Positions 22,690 through 33,118 of a stretch of 64,000 nt of DNA are shown in pieces; the stretch's first letter is position 1; every line of letters starts with the position of its first letter. A program made the translations under genes and the position numbers. The stretch is from Stomoxys calcitrans (taxonomy: Eukaryota; Arthropoda; Insecta; Diptera; Muscidae). The notes beneath the pieces are model-generated. The model was not told where the DNA came from, ran no database searches, and saw only the letters and a program-made list of their open reading frames with translations. The DNA lies in contig NC_081552.1 in assembly GCF_963082655.1 (NCBI RefSeq), positions 188,926,075 through 188,990,074 on the forward strand. The letters are read 5' to 3'.

Positions 22690-23272
22690 GAAAATGTCAC
22701 TGTCCCAAAATTTGGCTAAATCAGACAACAAATGTGCTTTTTATTGGCCCAAGACCTTAAATCGAGAGATCAGTCTGTATGGCAGCTATATCCAAATCTG
22801 GACCGATCTGGACAAAATTGAAGAAGGATGTCGAAGGGCCTAACGCAACTCACTGCCTAGCACAACGGATTATAAAAGTGGCTTTTATGGGCCTAAGACC
22901 CTAAATCGGCGGATCGGTCTATATGGGGGCTATATCAAGATATAGTCCGATATAGTCCATCTTCGAACTTAACGTGCTTATTAACAAAAAAAGAATCTGT
23001 GCAAAGTTTCAGCTCAATATCTCCATTTTTAAACGCTGTAGAGTGATTTCAAAAAAAAAAAAGAATCTGTGCAAAGTTTCAGCTCAATATCTCCATTTTT
23101 AAACGCTGTAGAGTGATTTCAACAGACAGACGGACGGACATCTCTAGGTCGTCTTTGATTTTTGCGTTGATCAAGAATATATATACTTTATAAGGTCAGA
23201 AATGGATTTTTCGATGTGTTGCAAACGGAATGACAAAATGAATATACCCCCATCCTTCGGTGGTGGGTATAA
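22690..23272 (-). mobile_element. HINE-C, 5' half
   Basis: One and a half C monomers, then a 70-bp direct duplication (AAAGAATCTGTGCAAAG at about 22991 and 23061), a short GACAGACGGACGGACAT, the AAGAATATATATACTTTATA block and TTCGGTGGTGGGTATAAAC. No 3' end. Confidence 0.8.
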
Positions 23273-23277
23273 ACATT

Positions 23278-23552
23278 TAAATAAACCCATCCCTCGATAA
23301 GACTTCTTGAGCCTCTAGAAGGCGCAATTCCTACCAGATTTGGCTGAAATTTGGTACACTGACTTTTACCATACTCTTCAACATCCAATTCAAGTATGGC
23401 CCGAATCGGTACAAAAACTGATATAGGTCCAATAGTATAGCAATTATTGTTCATTATCCTTTGTTTGCCTATAAGGAGATAGCGGGCGAATAAAATGACA
23501 AATGCGATCCATAAGATTCGGCCCAGCCGAACTCAACATGCTTTTACTTGTT
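23278..23552 (+). mobile_element. HINE-A-like 3' remnant
   Basis: One diverged monomer followed by GACAAATGCGATCCATAAG, GGCCCAGCCGAA palindrome remnant and CATGCTTTTACTTGT. The TATACCCTCCACC subterminal repeat is deleted. Confidence 0.7.
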
Positions 23553-23579
23553 CACCATATTTTAACAAAATAGTGTTTA

Positions 23580-24455
23580 TAATATGGGGTGATTTTTAGC
23601 AATTGTCCTTTTGGCAACACTGGTTTAAACAGCTCAAGCACGTTTCGTGTTTTGTTTCACTGTCAAACATCTTCAGTTTGGTCTATAATTCAAGCATGAA
23701 TCGTCTTACAAACGAACAACGCTAGCAAATTATCGAATTTTATTATCAAAGTGCGTGCTCTCATAAGAAAGTTCATCGCGCGCCTCTTCCATCCATCGAT
23801 GAAGCCCATTTTTGTCTCAATGGGTACGAAAATAACCAGAATTTTCGATTTTGGAGTGAAGATCAGCCAGAAGCATTGCAAGAGCTACAAATGCAACCAG
23901 AAAAAGTCGCAGTTTGGTGCGATTCATGGGCTGGTGGCATCATTGGACCGTACTTCTTCAAAGATGATGCGAATCATAACGTAACTGTTAATGGTGAGAG
24001 CTCCCGTGAGATGATATTCAATTTTATTTTGCCCAAAATGCAAGCTCGTAACTCAACTGTATGATTGGTAAGAGCTCCCGTGAGATGATATCCATCTTTT
24101 TTTTTGCCCAAAATGTAAGAGTTTGACTTGCATGACATGTGGTTTCAACAAGACGGTGTCACATGCTACACAGCGCGCGTTACAATTGACTTATTGAGAG
24201 GCGAGTTCGATGAACATTTTATTTCACCTTCGGGACCGGTCAATTGGCCGCCTAGATCGTGCGATTTAACGCCTTTGGACTATTTTTGTGAAGCTATGTT
24301 AAAGCTCATGTCTATACAGACAAGCCAGTTCCAATTGACGCATTGGGAGACAACATTTATTCGTGAGATATCGGCCGAAATGTAGGAAAGAGTATGCCAT
24401 ATGTATGGGCTAAGCGAATGGACCGTTTGTTTCTCAAAAAATCACCCATTATATA
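23580..24455 (+). pseudogene. Broken mariner-like element with transposase pseudogene
   Basis: Ends GGGGTGATTTTT and AAAAAATCACCC are terminal inverted repeats near TA dinucleotides. The transposase starts at 23696 (MNRLTNEQR, then an in-frame TAG) and jumps after YYQSACSHKKVH to IDEAHFCLNGYENNQNF, so most of the helix-turn-helix DNA-binding region is deleted. SxDEAHFxLNG holds the first catalytic Asp, WFQQDGVTCYTARVT the second, and NWPPRSCDLTPLDYF the third, with 36 residues between the last two. Stops and frameshifts occur near 24061, 24115 and 24285. It cannot make a working enzyme, but binding of an active relative's transposase to its ends is possible. Confidence 0.85.
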
Positions 24456-25615
24456 CCCAACGAGGTGGACTAAGGCGAACTTAATCCCTTTTTATTTATT
24501 TTATCAGATTTGGTTGGCATTTTGGATACGGATACTTAACATTTATGGATGGTTAAAATTGGCCCAAATTGGCTTCCATATTAACCTATCTATCGATTTG
24601 AATTTTGCAGCAAAGAACTTGACAAAGGGTGGGGGGTATATCAGATTCGACTCAGCCAACATTACCGTTTCCATATCCATCTTAGAGTTCATTGCACTAA
24701 TTTTTTAACACAGAAACACCACACCAAGCATTTTCTCATTTAAAAAGCACATTAAGCATTTTTTCGCTTTAGAAACGTGGAATTTCTTGTTCAGATACTT
24801 TTTCCATATTTGCAGAGGTGTACTTCGCATGTCACAGGGTTGTATCACTTATTGTTGTGTTTTTTTGCTTAACTTGAGTACATTACACAAGCCTTTGCTG
24901 GTCATTAACCTACCATCGGAACATATAGTCACGGTTTGGCGTTTTGCAGAAATGTTTGTCAATAGCCCAAGGGATTTTTCACATAACTGACAATTGAAAA
25001 TATCCGGGCAAATTATTTGTCTCAAATATAGATCGGTATAATCATTGCGAACTTTCCGTCTCATAGGGGCACATAGAAGATATTTGAAAAATGAGCGCAT
25101 TGTGGGAACACTTAAATTTCCCTTTAAGTGCTCATATGATGATGTGGCAGTACAAAAATACATTCTCTTCAAAAGAATACCGAGTTGTCATTTACATTTT
25201 CAATTTAACACATTTTGCACACACTTTTCAGAGATATTCATATGGGCGATTTGAATCACGTAGATCACATTTATCACTTGCTTGACATATTGACATTCAC
25301 GTTATACAAGGCGACATGCTATTCGATATGCGATTATGATATTATTTTGCCGGAATTTTCTTCAAACATGTAATTTCCGTGTAATTATTTTAAAAGCGTC
25401 CATTTGCAAAACACTTCCAAACCGACACTGGCCTTTAGACCATTTAATTGAGTGGAGCAACGTTTGCTTTGCAAGCATTCGAAGAACTTTAGTCTTGTGC
25501 TAGGTAATAGTGAACAAACGAATGCCCTATGTTGAGAAGTAAATGTGATAGTCATAAAATATTTCACTAGAGACGTTTAATTTAAACAAAGATAGCGCTA
25601 TTTTATTATAATCTT
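24456..25615. other. Non-repetitive gap with a Cys-containing minus frame
   Basis: A minus-strand frame at 24849-25172 reads CPDIFNCQLCEKSLGLLTNI and CSDGRLMTSKGLCNVLKLSK before a stop. The C-x5-C-x2-C spacing and the CxLC...LLxNI order faintly recall zinc-finger-associated (ZAD) domains of fly transcription factors, but no C-terminal cysteine pair or C2H2 array follows. A degraded HINE-like segment (GGGGGGTATATCAGATTCG) lies near 24630. I would not annotate a gene here. Confidence 0.3.
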
Positions 25616-26960
25616 TTTTACATCTGGAGGGGGCGGACCCTCCCCCTTACCTTAAAAGTACTACCCAAAAATAAAAGGGGACCGATCGGGACAATTTGGG
25701 GTTCAAATGAAGGGTATTCAAGAGTAGAGTTCGAATTCCATAATAAAAGTTGGGTCCAAGTAAACCGGAAGGAAACATAGACTATATAATTTTTTGGTAT
25801 CGGAAGGGGGACGGACCCTCCCCCTTATTCCAAAAACACAACCCAAAATCAAAAGTGGACCGATCGGGACAATACAGGTATCAAATGAAAGGTTTTGGAG
25901 AGTAGAATATGAATATGGTATTAAAATTTGAGTCTATGTACCCATCGGGTCGCCCCAACCCCAAAACTCCCCCAAACAGACATATTGGACGTTCATTTCA
26001 ATATGGGGCTCAAATGAAATGTATTAGGGAGTAATCTTCGAATCTAGCATACAAAATCAGATCGAAGTATAGGGGTCATGCCACCCCTCAAAAAACGCCA
26101 TTAGACCCATTATGACTATATGATACTTGGCTGAACCGATTTTCTTAAAATTCTCATAGATTGTGTACGTTTGTCTAGAAGGAAACATAGGCTATATAAT
26201 TTTTAGATAACGGGCGGAGGCGGACCCTCCCCCTTACCCCAAAAACGCCACCCATATCCGAAAGTGTTCCGATGGGCACAATAAGGGTATCAAATGAAAG
26301 GTATTGGAGACCAGAAAACGAATATGGTATCAAAATTTGGGTCCAAGTACCCAGCGGGGCCCCCAACCCCAAAACTCCCCTTAACAGATATATTCGAAGT
26401 TCATGTCCAAATGAGACTCTAATGAAAAGTATTAGGCAGTAGATTATAAATATGGCATAAAACATTAGGTCCAAGTAATGGGAGGTCGACCACCCCCAAA
26501 TACCCCCAAATGGGCATATTAGTCGACCATAGCTATATGGGACTCGAATGAATGGTATTAGGGAGTAGATTACGAATATGACATTAAAATTTGCGTTCAA
26601 GTCTAGGTGGCGCTTTTCCTCCTAAAGATAGGTCAAATGGGTTCTTTGACCCATTATGACAATATGGGACTCAAATGAAAGGTATTTGAGAGTAGAAAAC
26701 GAATTTGATATCCAATTTTGGAGCCACGTGTTTTGGGGTACGCCCTAAAGCATCTCCTAAACTGAACCTCATTTCCGTTGGGAATAATGAACGAATTTGA
26801 TATCTATTTTCAGTGCAAAATGCCGATGGCCGCCCCATCCCCAAAACACCCTCCAAACGGTTCATATTTACCGACCATGGCAATATGGGGCTCAAATTAA
26901 AGGGATTTGGAATTTGGTATCCATATTTGAGTCGAATGACTCATTAGGGGAGGGATGGCA
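25616..26960 (+). repeat. Family-D tandem repeats, period roughly 125-130 bp
   Basis: Repeated blocks CAAATGAAAGGTATTGGAGA, AATATGGTATCAAAATTTGG and CCCCCAACCCCAAAACTCCC occur about every 125-130 bp with GGGACCGATCGGGACAAT-type spacers. Related sequence is at 20340-20690 and 62755-63290, next to HINE-type 3' ends, so this is probably the internal array of another Helentron-like family. Minus-strand frames here (up to 141 codons) are repeat-derived. Confidence 0.6.
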
Positions 26961-26989
26961 CCTTACCCTAAGGAAGAAAATTACCACCA

Positions 26990-27840
26990 GAAACCGAGAA
27001 TGGGCAAATTCTCACACATCAATGAGTGCTTTCCGATTCAAGTTTAAACTCAACCGTTTTTTATAGCCGAGTCCGAACGGCGTCCCGCAGTGCGGCACCT
27101 CTGTGCGGAAAATGTTTTAAATGACCATGCATGGCATTGTAAAGGGTGATTTTTTTGAGGTTAGGATTTTCATGCATTAGTATTTGACAGATCACGTAGG
27201 ATTTCAGACATGGTGTCAAAGAGAAAGATGCTCAGTATGCTTTGACATTTCATCATGAATAGACTTACTAACGAGCAACGCTTGCAAATCATTGGATTTT
27301 ATTACCAAAATCAGTGTTCGGTTCGAAATGTGTTCATTCACCGTAACGTTGCGTCCAACAGCATCTTTGAAAAAATACGGTCCAATGATTCCACCAGCGT
27401 ACAAACCACACCAAACAGTGCATTTTTCGGGATGCATGGGCAGTTCTTGAACGGCTTCTGGTTGCTCTTCACTCCAAATGCGGCAATTTTGCTTATTTAC
27501 GTAGCCATTCAACCAGAAATGAGCCTCATCGCTGAACGGTGAATGAACACATTTCGAACCGAACACTGATTTTGGTAATAAAATTCAATGATTTGCAAGC
27601 GTTGCTCGTTAGTAAGTCTATTCATGATGAAATGTCAAAGCATACTGAGCATCTTTCTCTTTGACACCATGTCTGAAATCCCACGTGATCTGTCAAATAC
27701 TAATGCATGAAAATCCTAACCTCAAAAAAATCACCCTTTACCTCGCAAATGTCGCCAACATTAAGAGGGGATAAACACCGCTTTATCCGATGTTCTTGCC
27801 AGGATTCGAACGCGTTCGGCGTCATAGGCTATAATGGCAC
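26990..27840 (-). mobile_element. tRNA-derived SINE interrupted by a fold-back element
   Basis: SINE body from CTCACACATCAATGAGTGC to ATGGCATTG at 27139, resuming at CCTCGCAAATGTCGCC (27741) through the diverged B box GGATTCGAAC to about 27840. Removing the insert and one TA restores the ATGGCATTGTACCTCGCAAA junction found in other copies as ATGGCATAGTACCTCGCAAA. Confidence 0.85.
27142..27738. mobile_element. Mariner-derived fold-back element, 203-bp inverted arms
   Basis: Arms 27142-27344 and 27536-27738 are inverted copies; by eye they differ at two positions (CACGTAGG/CACGTGGG and ATTGGATTT/ATTGAATTT). TA duplications flank at 27140-27141 and 27739-27740. Each arm begins AAGGGTGATTTTTTTGAGG and runs into the first transposase codons (MNRLTNEQRLQII...YYQNQCSV). 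The 191-bp core encodes on the minus strand FSDEAHFWLNGYVNKQNCRI and VWCGLYAGGIIGPYFFKD, i.e. the region around the first catalytic Asp. It is therefore a non-autonomous derivative with an internal transposase slice flanked by two copies of the 5' end. Confidence 0.92.
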
Positions 27841-27944
27841 GAATCCGATATCCGCAATCAGGGCGAAGTGTCCCCACCCTAAAAAAATATAAGAGAGTTT
27901 AAGAAGGCGCAGCGGAGCGGGCCCGGTTTGGCTAGTCTATAATA

Positions 27945-28097
27945 TAACCAGTAAGGAAAAGCAAAAGTCGGACGGGGCCGGCTATATAATACCCTTCACC
28001 ACCGCGTCTACATGGAACCTATGTTGAAGTCTAGTCAGACTTTAATTTTGCATAACTATTGAAATATTGAATAGAGCCTTGTAAGATTTTCTTATGA
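27945..28097 (-). repeat. HINE family F 3' end
   Basis: CCAGTAAGGAAAAGCAAAAG, CGGACGGGGCCGG and ATACCCTTCACCACCG: same plan as the other 3' ends but a different palindrome and terminus. Cut off by the next element. Confidence 0.5.
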
Positions 28098-28717
28098 TAA
28101 AAGCGTGCTAAGCTCGGTCGGGTCGAATCTTGGAAACCCACCACCATGGATTCCTCTGAAATATGGGAGCTATATCTGGTTATACACCGATTTGGACCTT
28201 ACTTGGCACAGTTGTTGAAAGCCATAACAGAAAACTATATGCAAAATTTCAGTAGCGGCTTGTAAGCACTCCAGAAGTCACATCGCGAGATCGGTTTATA
28301 TGGGACCTATATCCGGTTATAGACCGATTCATACCGTACTGAACATAGTTGTTCTTAACAGAAATCTTAACAGAACACCACATGCAAAATTTCAGCCAAA
28401 GCGGTCGAAAATTGTGACTTCCAGGGGCTCAAGAAGTCACATCAGGAGATTGGTTTATATGGGAGCTATAACAGATTATAGACCGATTTGAATCGTACAT
28501 GGCACAGTTGTTGGAAGTCATAACGGATTACCACACGCAACATTTTAGCCAAATCAGCCACAAATTGGGGCTTGTAAGGGCTCAAGAGGTCAAATCGGGA
28601 GATCGGTTTATATGGGAGCTATATCAGGTTATAGATCGATTTGGACCGTACTTGGCAAGATTGTTGGAAGTCATAACAGACCACTACATGCAAAACCTCA
28701 CTGTGGTTGGCCCACAT
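28098..28717 (-). mobile_element. HINE-B, 5' end missing
   Basis: Starts TAAAAGCGTGCTAAGCTCGG with GGAAACCCACCACCATGGAT and has about three and a half B monomers (GTTTATATGGGAGCTATA). It stops where a LINE fragment begins instead of the microsatellite and 5' end. Confidence 0.8.
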
Positions 28718-29008
28718 TTAGAAGACTAGGCTATAACTGAAAGGAAGTAAGAAGGATGTCAGTATAGCTCTGGGTATCATAACAAGCTCAATTATGCAAA
28801 ATCGCTGCGGCAAGTGATAACATGTTAAGGGCATGTGGAAAAGATGATGAGATGTTGGAGCATATCCTATATCATTGTCCGTCTTTCGCGGCTACCGGAC
28901 ATTGACACTTAGGCGGGGCACAATACCAGACATGGTATGAAAAACAATTATGGGATTTTGCTATTTCCACAGAATTCCTGTCCAAAAAGCCAATTTTCGA
29001 GGTTACGT
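28718..29008 (+). pseudogene. LINE C-terminal fragment between two HINEs
   Basis: Aligns by eye with 54880-55185: AGGCTATAACTGAAAGGAAG, AATCGCTGCGGCAAGTG, GATGTTGGAGCATATCC, TCTTTCGCGGCTACCG and AATTTTCGAGGTTAC-like blocks in the same order. It covers the C-terminal Cys/His region and the start of the 3' UTR, with frameshifts. It lies between a truncated HINE-B and the 5' end of an oppositely oriented HINE-B. Confidence 0.75.
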
Positions 29009-29995
29009 TTTATACCCACCACCATAGGATGGGGGTATAATAATCTAGCCATTCCGTCTGTAATACCTCGAAATATTGATCTAGGACCCAATAATGTATA
29101 TATATTCTTGATCGGCTCGACATATCGGTTCGGATTTGGATATAGCTCCCATATAAACCGATCTCCCGATTTGACTTCATGAGCCCTTGGAAGCCTCAAT
29201 TTTTATCCGATTTGGCTAAAATTTTGCGTATAGTGTTCTGTTATGACTTTTAAGAATTGTGCAAAGTACGGTTCAAAGCGGTCAAGAACCTGATTTACAA
29301 TAGCTCCCATATAAACAGAACTCCCGATTTGGCTTCTTGAGCCCCTGGAAGCCTCAATTCTCATCCGATTTGGCTGAAATTTTGCACGTAGTGTTCTGTT
29401 ATTGCTTGGAGTATTTGAGAGAAGGATTCATAGTAAAATATATGGATCAGTTTGCGATAATGGAGAATATAGGCGACGTATGAACCACGAGCTGTATAAG
29501 CTGTATGACGACGATAGCATAGTTACACGCATCAAAATACAACGGCTGCTTTAGTTTGCTCATTTTGTCAAAATGGATGAAGAAGCTCCAGCAATGAAGC
29601 CTTTTGAAGGCAAACACGATGGTAAACGCAAACCAGGAAGACCAAAAGCCCGATGGAAGACCAAACACATCTAAGCTTGGTGTCGGAGATTTTAGAATGA
29701 GCGCAGAAGAGCGAGACGCTTGGAACGCTATTCTACGTTCGGCTAGTGGAACAAATATTCTGTCGTAGCCAATTAAAGTAGTGTAAGTGTTCTGTTATGA
29801 CTCTCAATAACTTTGACTTCTTGAGCTCCTGCAAGCCTCAACTTTTATCCGACTTGGTTGAAATTTTGCATTTGGTGTTCTGTTTTGGCTTTCAATTGTG
29901 CTAAGTACGGTCCAAATCGGTCTATAACCAGATATAGCTGTCATATTTTATCAGAATCCACGGTGGTGGATTCCCAAGATTCGGCCCGGACGAGC
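29009..29995 (+). mobile_element. HINE-B containing a LINE insert
   Basis: 5' end TTTATACCCACCACCATAGG, AATGTATATATATTCTTGATC-like block (microsatellite lost), B monomers to about 29437, a LINE 3' fragment (29440-29785), another partial monomer, then AGAATCCACGGTGGTGGA and GATTCGGCCCGGACGAGC. Confidence 0.75.
29440..29768 (+). pseudogene. LINE ORF2 C-terminal fragment (second LINE type)
   Basis: Reads RRRMNHELYKLYDDDSIVTR, IKIQRL, a stop, FVKMDEEAPAMKPFEG and KRKPGRPKARWKT, then, after a frameshift, SAEERDAWNAILRSAS to TAG. The IKIxRLRWxGHVxRM...GxRxxGRPxxRW...R(D/E)xW arrangement is the C-terminal tail common in insect LINE polyproteins lacking RNase H. A better-preserved copy is at 31827-31985. 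Confidence 0.75.
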
Positions 29996-31393
29996 GCACA
30001 ACAAGCCGATTATTGGCTAAGGTGTATGTCCTCTCTTCAACTCTACCTATCCTATAAACGTTTTATTTGTGTCCACTTTATTTATAAAAGCTCCAACTAT
30101 TGGAAAACTTCAAAATTTTTTTCAATAGCTGTAGCTCTTATTAAAAGTTAGCTAAACCTGTAGGGTGTCATTTTCAGCTTTTAGCAATGCTGAATTTCTA
30201 CTTTAACAATTTATTGCTATTTATTTATTTAACGTTTATTGCTGAATCTTTGGATTTTCTTCACAATTGTAAAATGCAATGCCACCACTTTTTCGCTTAT
30301 TGTAAATTATGTGTGGCTTTTCATAAATTTTATAAATTAATCTTGTTTCGATTGTAATGCTTCAAAAACCTTTGCGAGCAGGTGAAAATCACCCCTCCTA
30401 CAAAGTTTAACGTTTATTGGTTAAAATAGGCTTTAAACCATTGGAATTAACGTTGTGCAATGATATATTTTGGGTTTCTTGATTGGTTTGCATTAAAAAG
30501 AAACAAAAATTAGGCTTAAACACTTGTCAACTTTTGTGTTTTCCAATATAAAGAAGACTTCTTAATACACTAGGAGAAAATGAAATTTTTAGACCATAAG
30601 TTTCAAAAACTTTTAGTTGTAGAATTTAAGCACAACTTAAACGAATGTCCGGAAATTGCCGTAGTAATGTCCAATTTTCAAGATGTGCTAGTATTGAAGT
30701 GACTTCAATAATGCGAATCATTTTATTATGCTTTCAAATTTGCAGAATTTAGATTATTTCAAACCCAAATTCTAGAAGTTTTAAAGCAAAGATATAAATA
30801 TAAAAGTAAAAATAATAACTGCCACTACGCTTCTTAAAACTAAAAGAAAAACCAAAATTATATCTTGGCTTACCAAGAGAAAAAAAATTAAATATATAAC
30901 GAATAAAAATTTTGTTGCGTCAAGGTCTTCACTTCCATATACTTATTTAAACAGCATTTTCTAAAGCACGAAGACGGTTTACATCTTACTATTTAGATTG
31001 ATTAAACAGGGCTTAATGAAAAGACTACTCCCTTAAAGACAAGTGCATCCCAATTTTAATGTGATTACCTTCCCCAATATGGATATGAATCCATACATTA
31101 AAAATAATTGCCCTAATTGAATTTATACGAATCATACGATTTGTAATGGAGCACGTCATATACAGGAGTGTGTTTACGATCAGATTCACAAGCTTAAATA
31201 TATGGGTGCACAAACTTGTGTGAGCCCAAAACTAAGTCTGTAGGTAAGTAGTATGAAAAAACACAAAAATACCAACAGAAATGTTGCAACTTGTTTGTTA
31301 ACTTGCAACAGCAACGGCAATTAATGAACAAGATTGCGTTTGATCACTTATTAACAGCAGCGGCATTGAAAAGGCCTTATTTTACTTGCAAAT
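29996..31393. other. Non-repetitive gap
   Basis: The first 50 bp (CAACAAGCCGATTATTGGCT, AGGTGTATGTCC) match the LINE 3' UTR at about 55208-55235. The remainder to 31390 is AT-rich with short frames only; I see no exon, RNA gene or transposon end. Confidence 0.5.
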
Positions 31394-31799
31394 GCAAATT
31401 TTGCCCATGAACATTCCACTAAGGAACAGGGGAAAACTTCTCACATATCAATGAGTGCAATCCGATTCAAGTTTTAAGCTCAATGATAAGGGGCCTCCTT
31501 TTTATAGCCGAGTCCGAACGGCGTGCCGCAGTGCGACACCTTTTTGGAGAGAAGTTCTACATGGCATAGTACCTCGCAAATGTTGCCAGCATTAGAAGGG
31601 AAAACCACCGCTGAAAATTTTTTCTGATGGTCTCGCCAGGATTCGAACCCAGGCGTTTAGCGTCATAGGCGGACATGCTAACCTCTGCGCTACGGTGGCC
31701 TCCTTTACTTTACTTTTTTCTGATGGTCTCGCCAGGATTCGAAGCCAGGCGTTCAGCGTCATAGGCGGACATGCTAACCTCTGCGCTACGGTGGCCTCC
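31394..31799 (-). mobile_element. tRNA-derived SINE with duplicated tRNA head
   Basis: Full-length SINE (31394-31703) followed by TTTACTTTACTTTTTTC and a second head (31714-31799) with its own B box (GGCTTCGAATCC, one change) and A-box-like TAGCGCAGAGGTTAGCATG. Both heads end GGCCTCCTTTACTTTAC. Confidence 0.85.
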
Positions 31800-31826
31800 T
31801 TTACTTTACATACTTACTTTAATTGG

Positions 31827-31985
31827 CTATGACAGAACATTTGGTTCACTAGCCGAACGTTGAAAAGCGTTCCAAGCGTCTCGATCTTCTGCGCTCATTC
31901 TAAAATCTCTGACACCAAGTTTCGAGGTGTCTCCCACCACTTGATCTTTCCATCGGGCTTTTAGTCTTCCCGGTTTGCGTGTACC
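31827..31985 (-). pseudogene. LINE ORF2 C-terminal fragment, open frame
   Basis: Uninterrupted 52-codon frame: GTRKPGRLKARWKDQVVGDT, SKLGVRDFRMSAEDRDAWN, AFQRSASEPNVLS, stop. Same LINE type as 29440-29768, with the same downstream GCCAATTAAAGTA. It is 5'-truncated at GGTGGTACACGC, where a different LINE's sequence starts on the opposite strand. Confidence 0.75.
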
Positions 31986-32441
31986 ACCTGAAGGTGATGG
32001 ACTGACACCGGTAAACTTCAGTGGGGCCCAAAACGTATTCCTCGAGGGTAGGTCGGTGGAGACGGCGGTTCATAAGAGGAAGGAAGGGGTGGTTCCGCCG
32101 ATTCGGAACCTAGTGTAAACGAAGTTCTATTGAAAATCAATAGGGATTTTGCAAAACTAATTGCATATAAGGAAGACGTCGTGCTTTAAATGCCAGGCAA
32201 GTTTTTGCCGAGGATCAGCGAGATTATGGAAAGGTCATTGAGGAGACTATTAAGATAACGGATTGAGGGCTAATCCAAGTAAGATGGAACTGTTGCTCTT
32301 CACTCAGAGTTATAAAACACGGTAGTCTACTACCGTGTTTGGACGGGACCACTCTGTATTTGTCGAAGGAGGCGAAAAAATTAGGCCTAATCTTAATATT
32401 GGAATACGGAGGAAACAAGCCGAAATGCCCTGTGAGCCCTA
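31986..32441 (+). pseudogene. LINE reverse transcriptase remnant
   Basis: Blocks align with 45190-45450: LEGRSVETAVHK, then ISEIMERSLRRL-like and LRANPSKMELLLFT, then FVEGGEKIRPNLNIGIRRK. Many frameshifts; the YADD region is missing. Cut on the right by a SINE. Confidence 0.6.
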
Positions 32442-32739
32442 TGCAAATTTTGCCCATGAACATTCTACTATGGAACAGGGGCAAACTTCTCACATATTAA
32501 TGAGTGCAGTCCGATTCAATTTTAAGCTCAATGATAAGGGACCTCTCCTTTATAGCAGAGTCCGAACGTCGTGCCGCAGTAAGACACCGCTTTGGAGAAA
32601 TGTTTTTACATGGCACAATACCTCACAAATGTTGCCAGCAACACCGCTGAAAAATTTTCCTGATGGTCTCGCCAGGATACGAACCCAGGCGTTCTGCGCC
32701 ATAGACGGACATGCTAATCTCTGCGCTACGATGGCCTCC
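32442..32739 (-). mobile_element. tRNA-derived SINE
   Basis: Tail TGCAAATTTTGCCCATG to head GCTACGATGGCCTCC, with a short deletion before the GAAAAATTTTCC block and B box changed to GGTTCGTATCC. Inserted in the LINE remnant on its left. Confidence 0.85.
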
Positions 32740-32817
32740 AGGGTCCTATACAGGGATTTTTCACGGGACGGTACAAAAATAGACCGATAGGGAGAGCAAA
32801 CGACACCATATTTTTTT

Positions 32818-33118
32818 CCCCATGAACAATCCACAAAGGAACAGGGGCAAACTTCTCACATATCAATGAGTCCAGTCCGATTCAAGTTTAAGCTCAATAA
32901 TGAGGGGCCTCCTTTTTATTGCCGAGTCCGGACGGAGTGCCGCAGAGCGATACCTCTTTGGAGAGAAGTTTTACATGGCATAGTACCTCACAAATGTTGC
33001 CAGCATTAGGAGAGGAAATCCACCGCTGAAATTTTTTTTCTCATGGTCTTGCCAGGATTCGAACCCAGGCGTTCAGCGTCATTGGCGGACATGCTAATCT
33101 CTGCGCTACGGTGGCCTC
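32818..33118 (-). mobile_element. tRNA-derived SINE
   Basis: From CCCATGAACAATCCACAAAGG to GCTACGGTGGCCTCA with intact B box GGTTCGAATCC. The tRNA head abuts the 3' end of the next HINE-C (AAGTAAAAAGGCG). Confidence 0.85.

Noticed and set aside
26175..26600. 141-codon minus-strand frame with hydrophobic stretches
   Set aside because: Lies in family-D tandem repeats; the hydrophobic pattern repeats with the DNA period.
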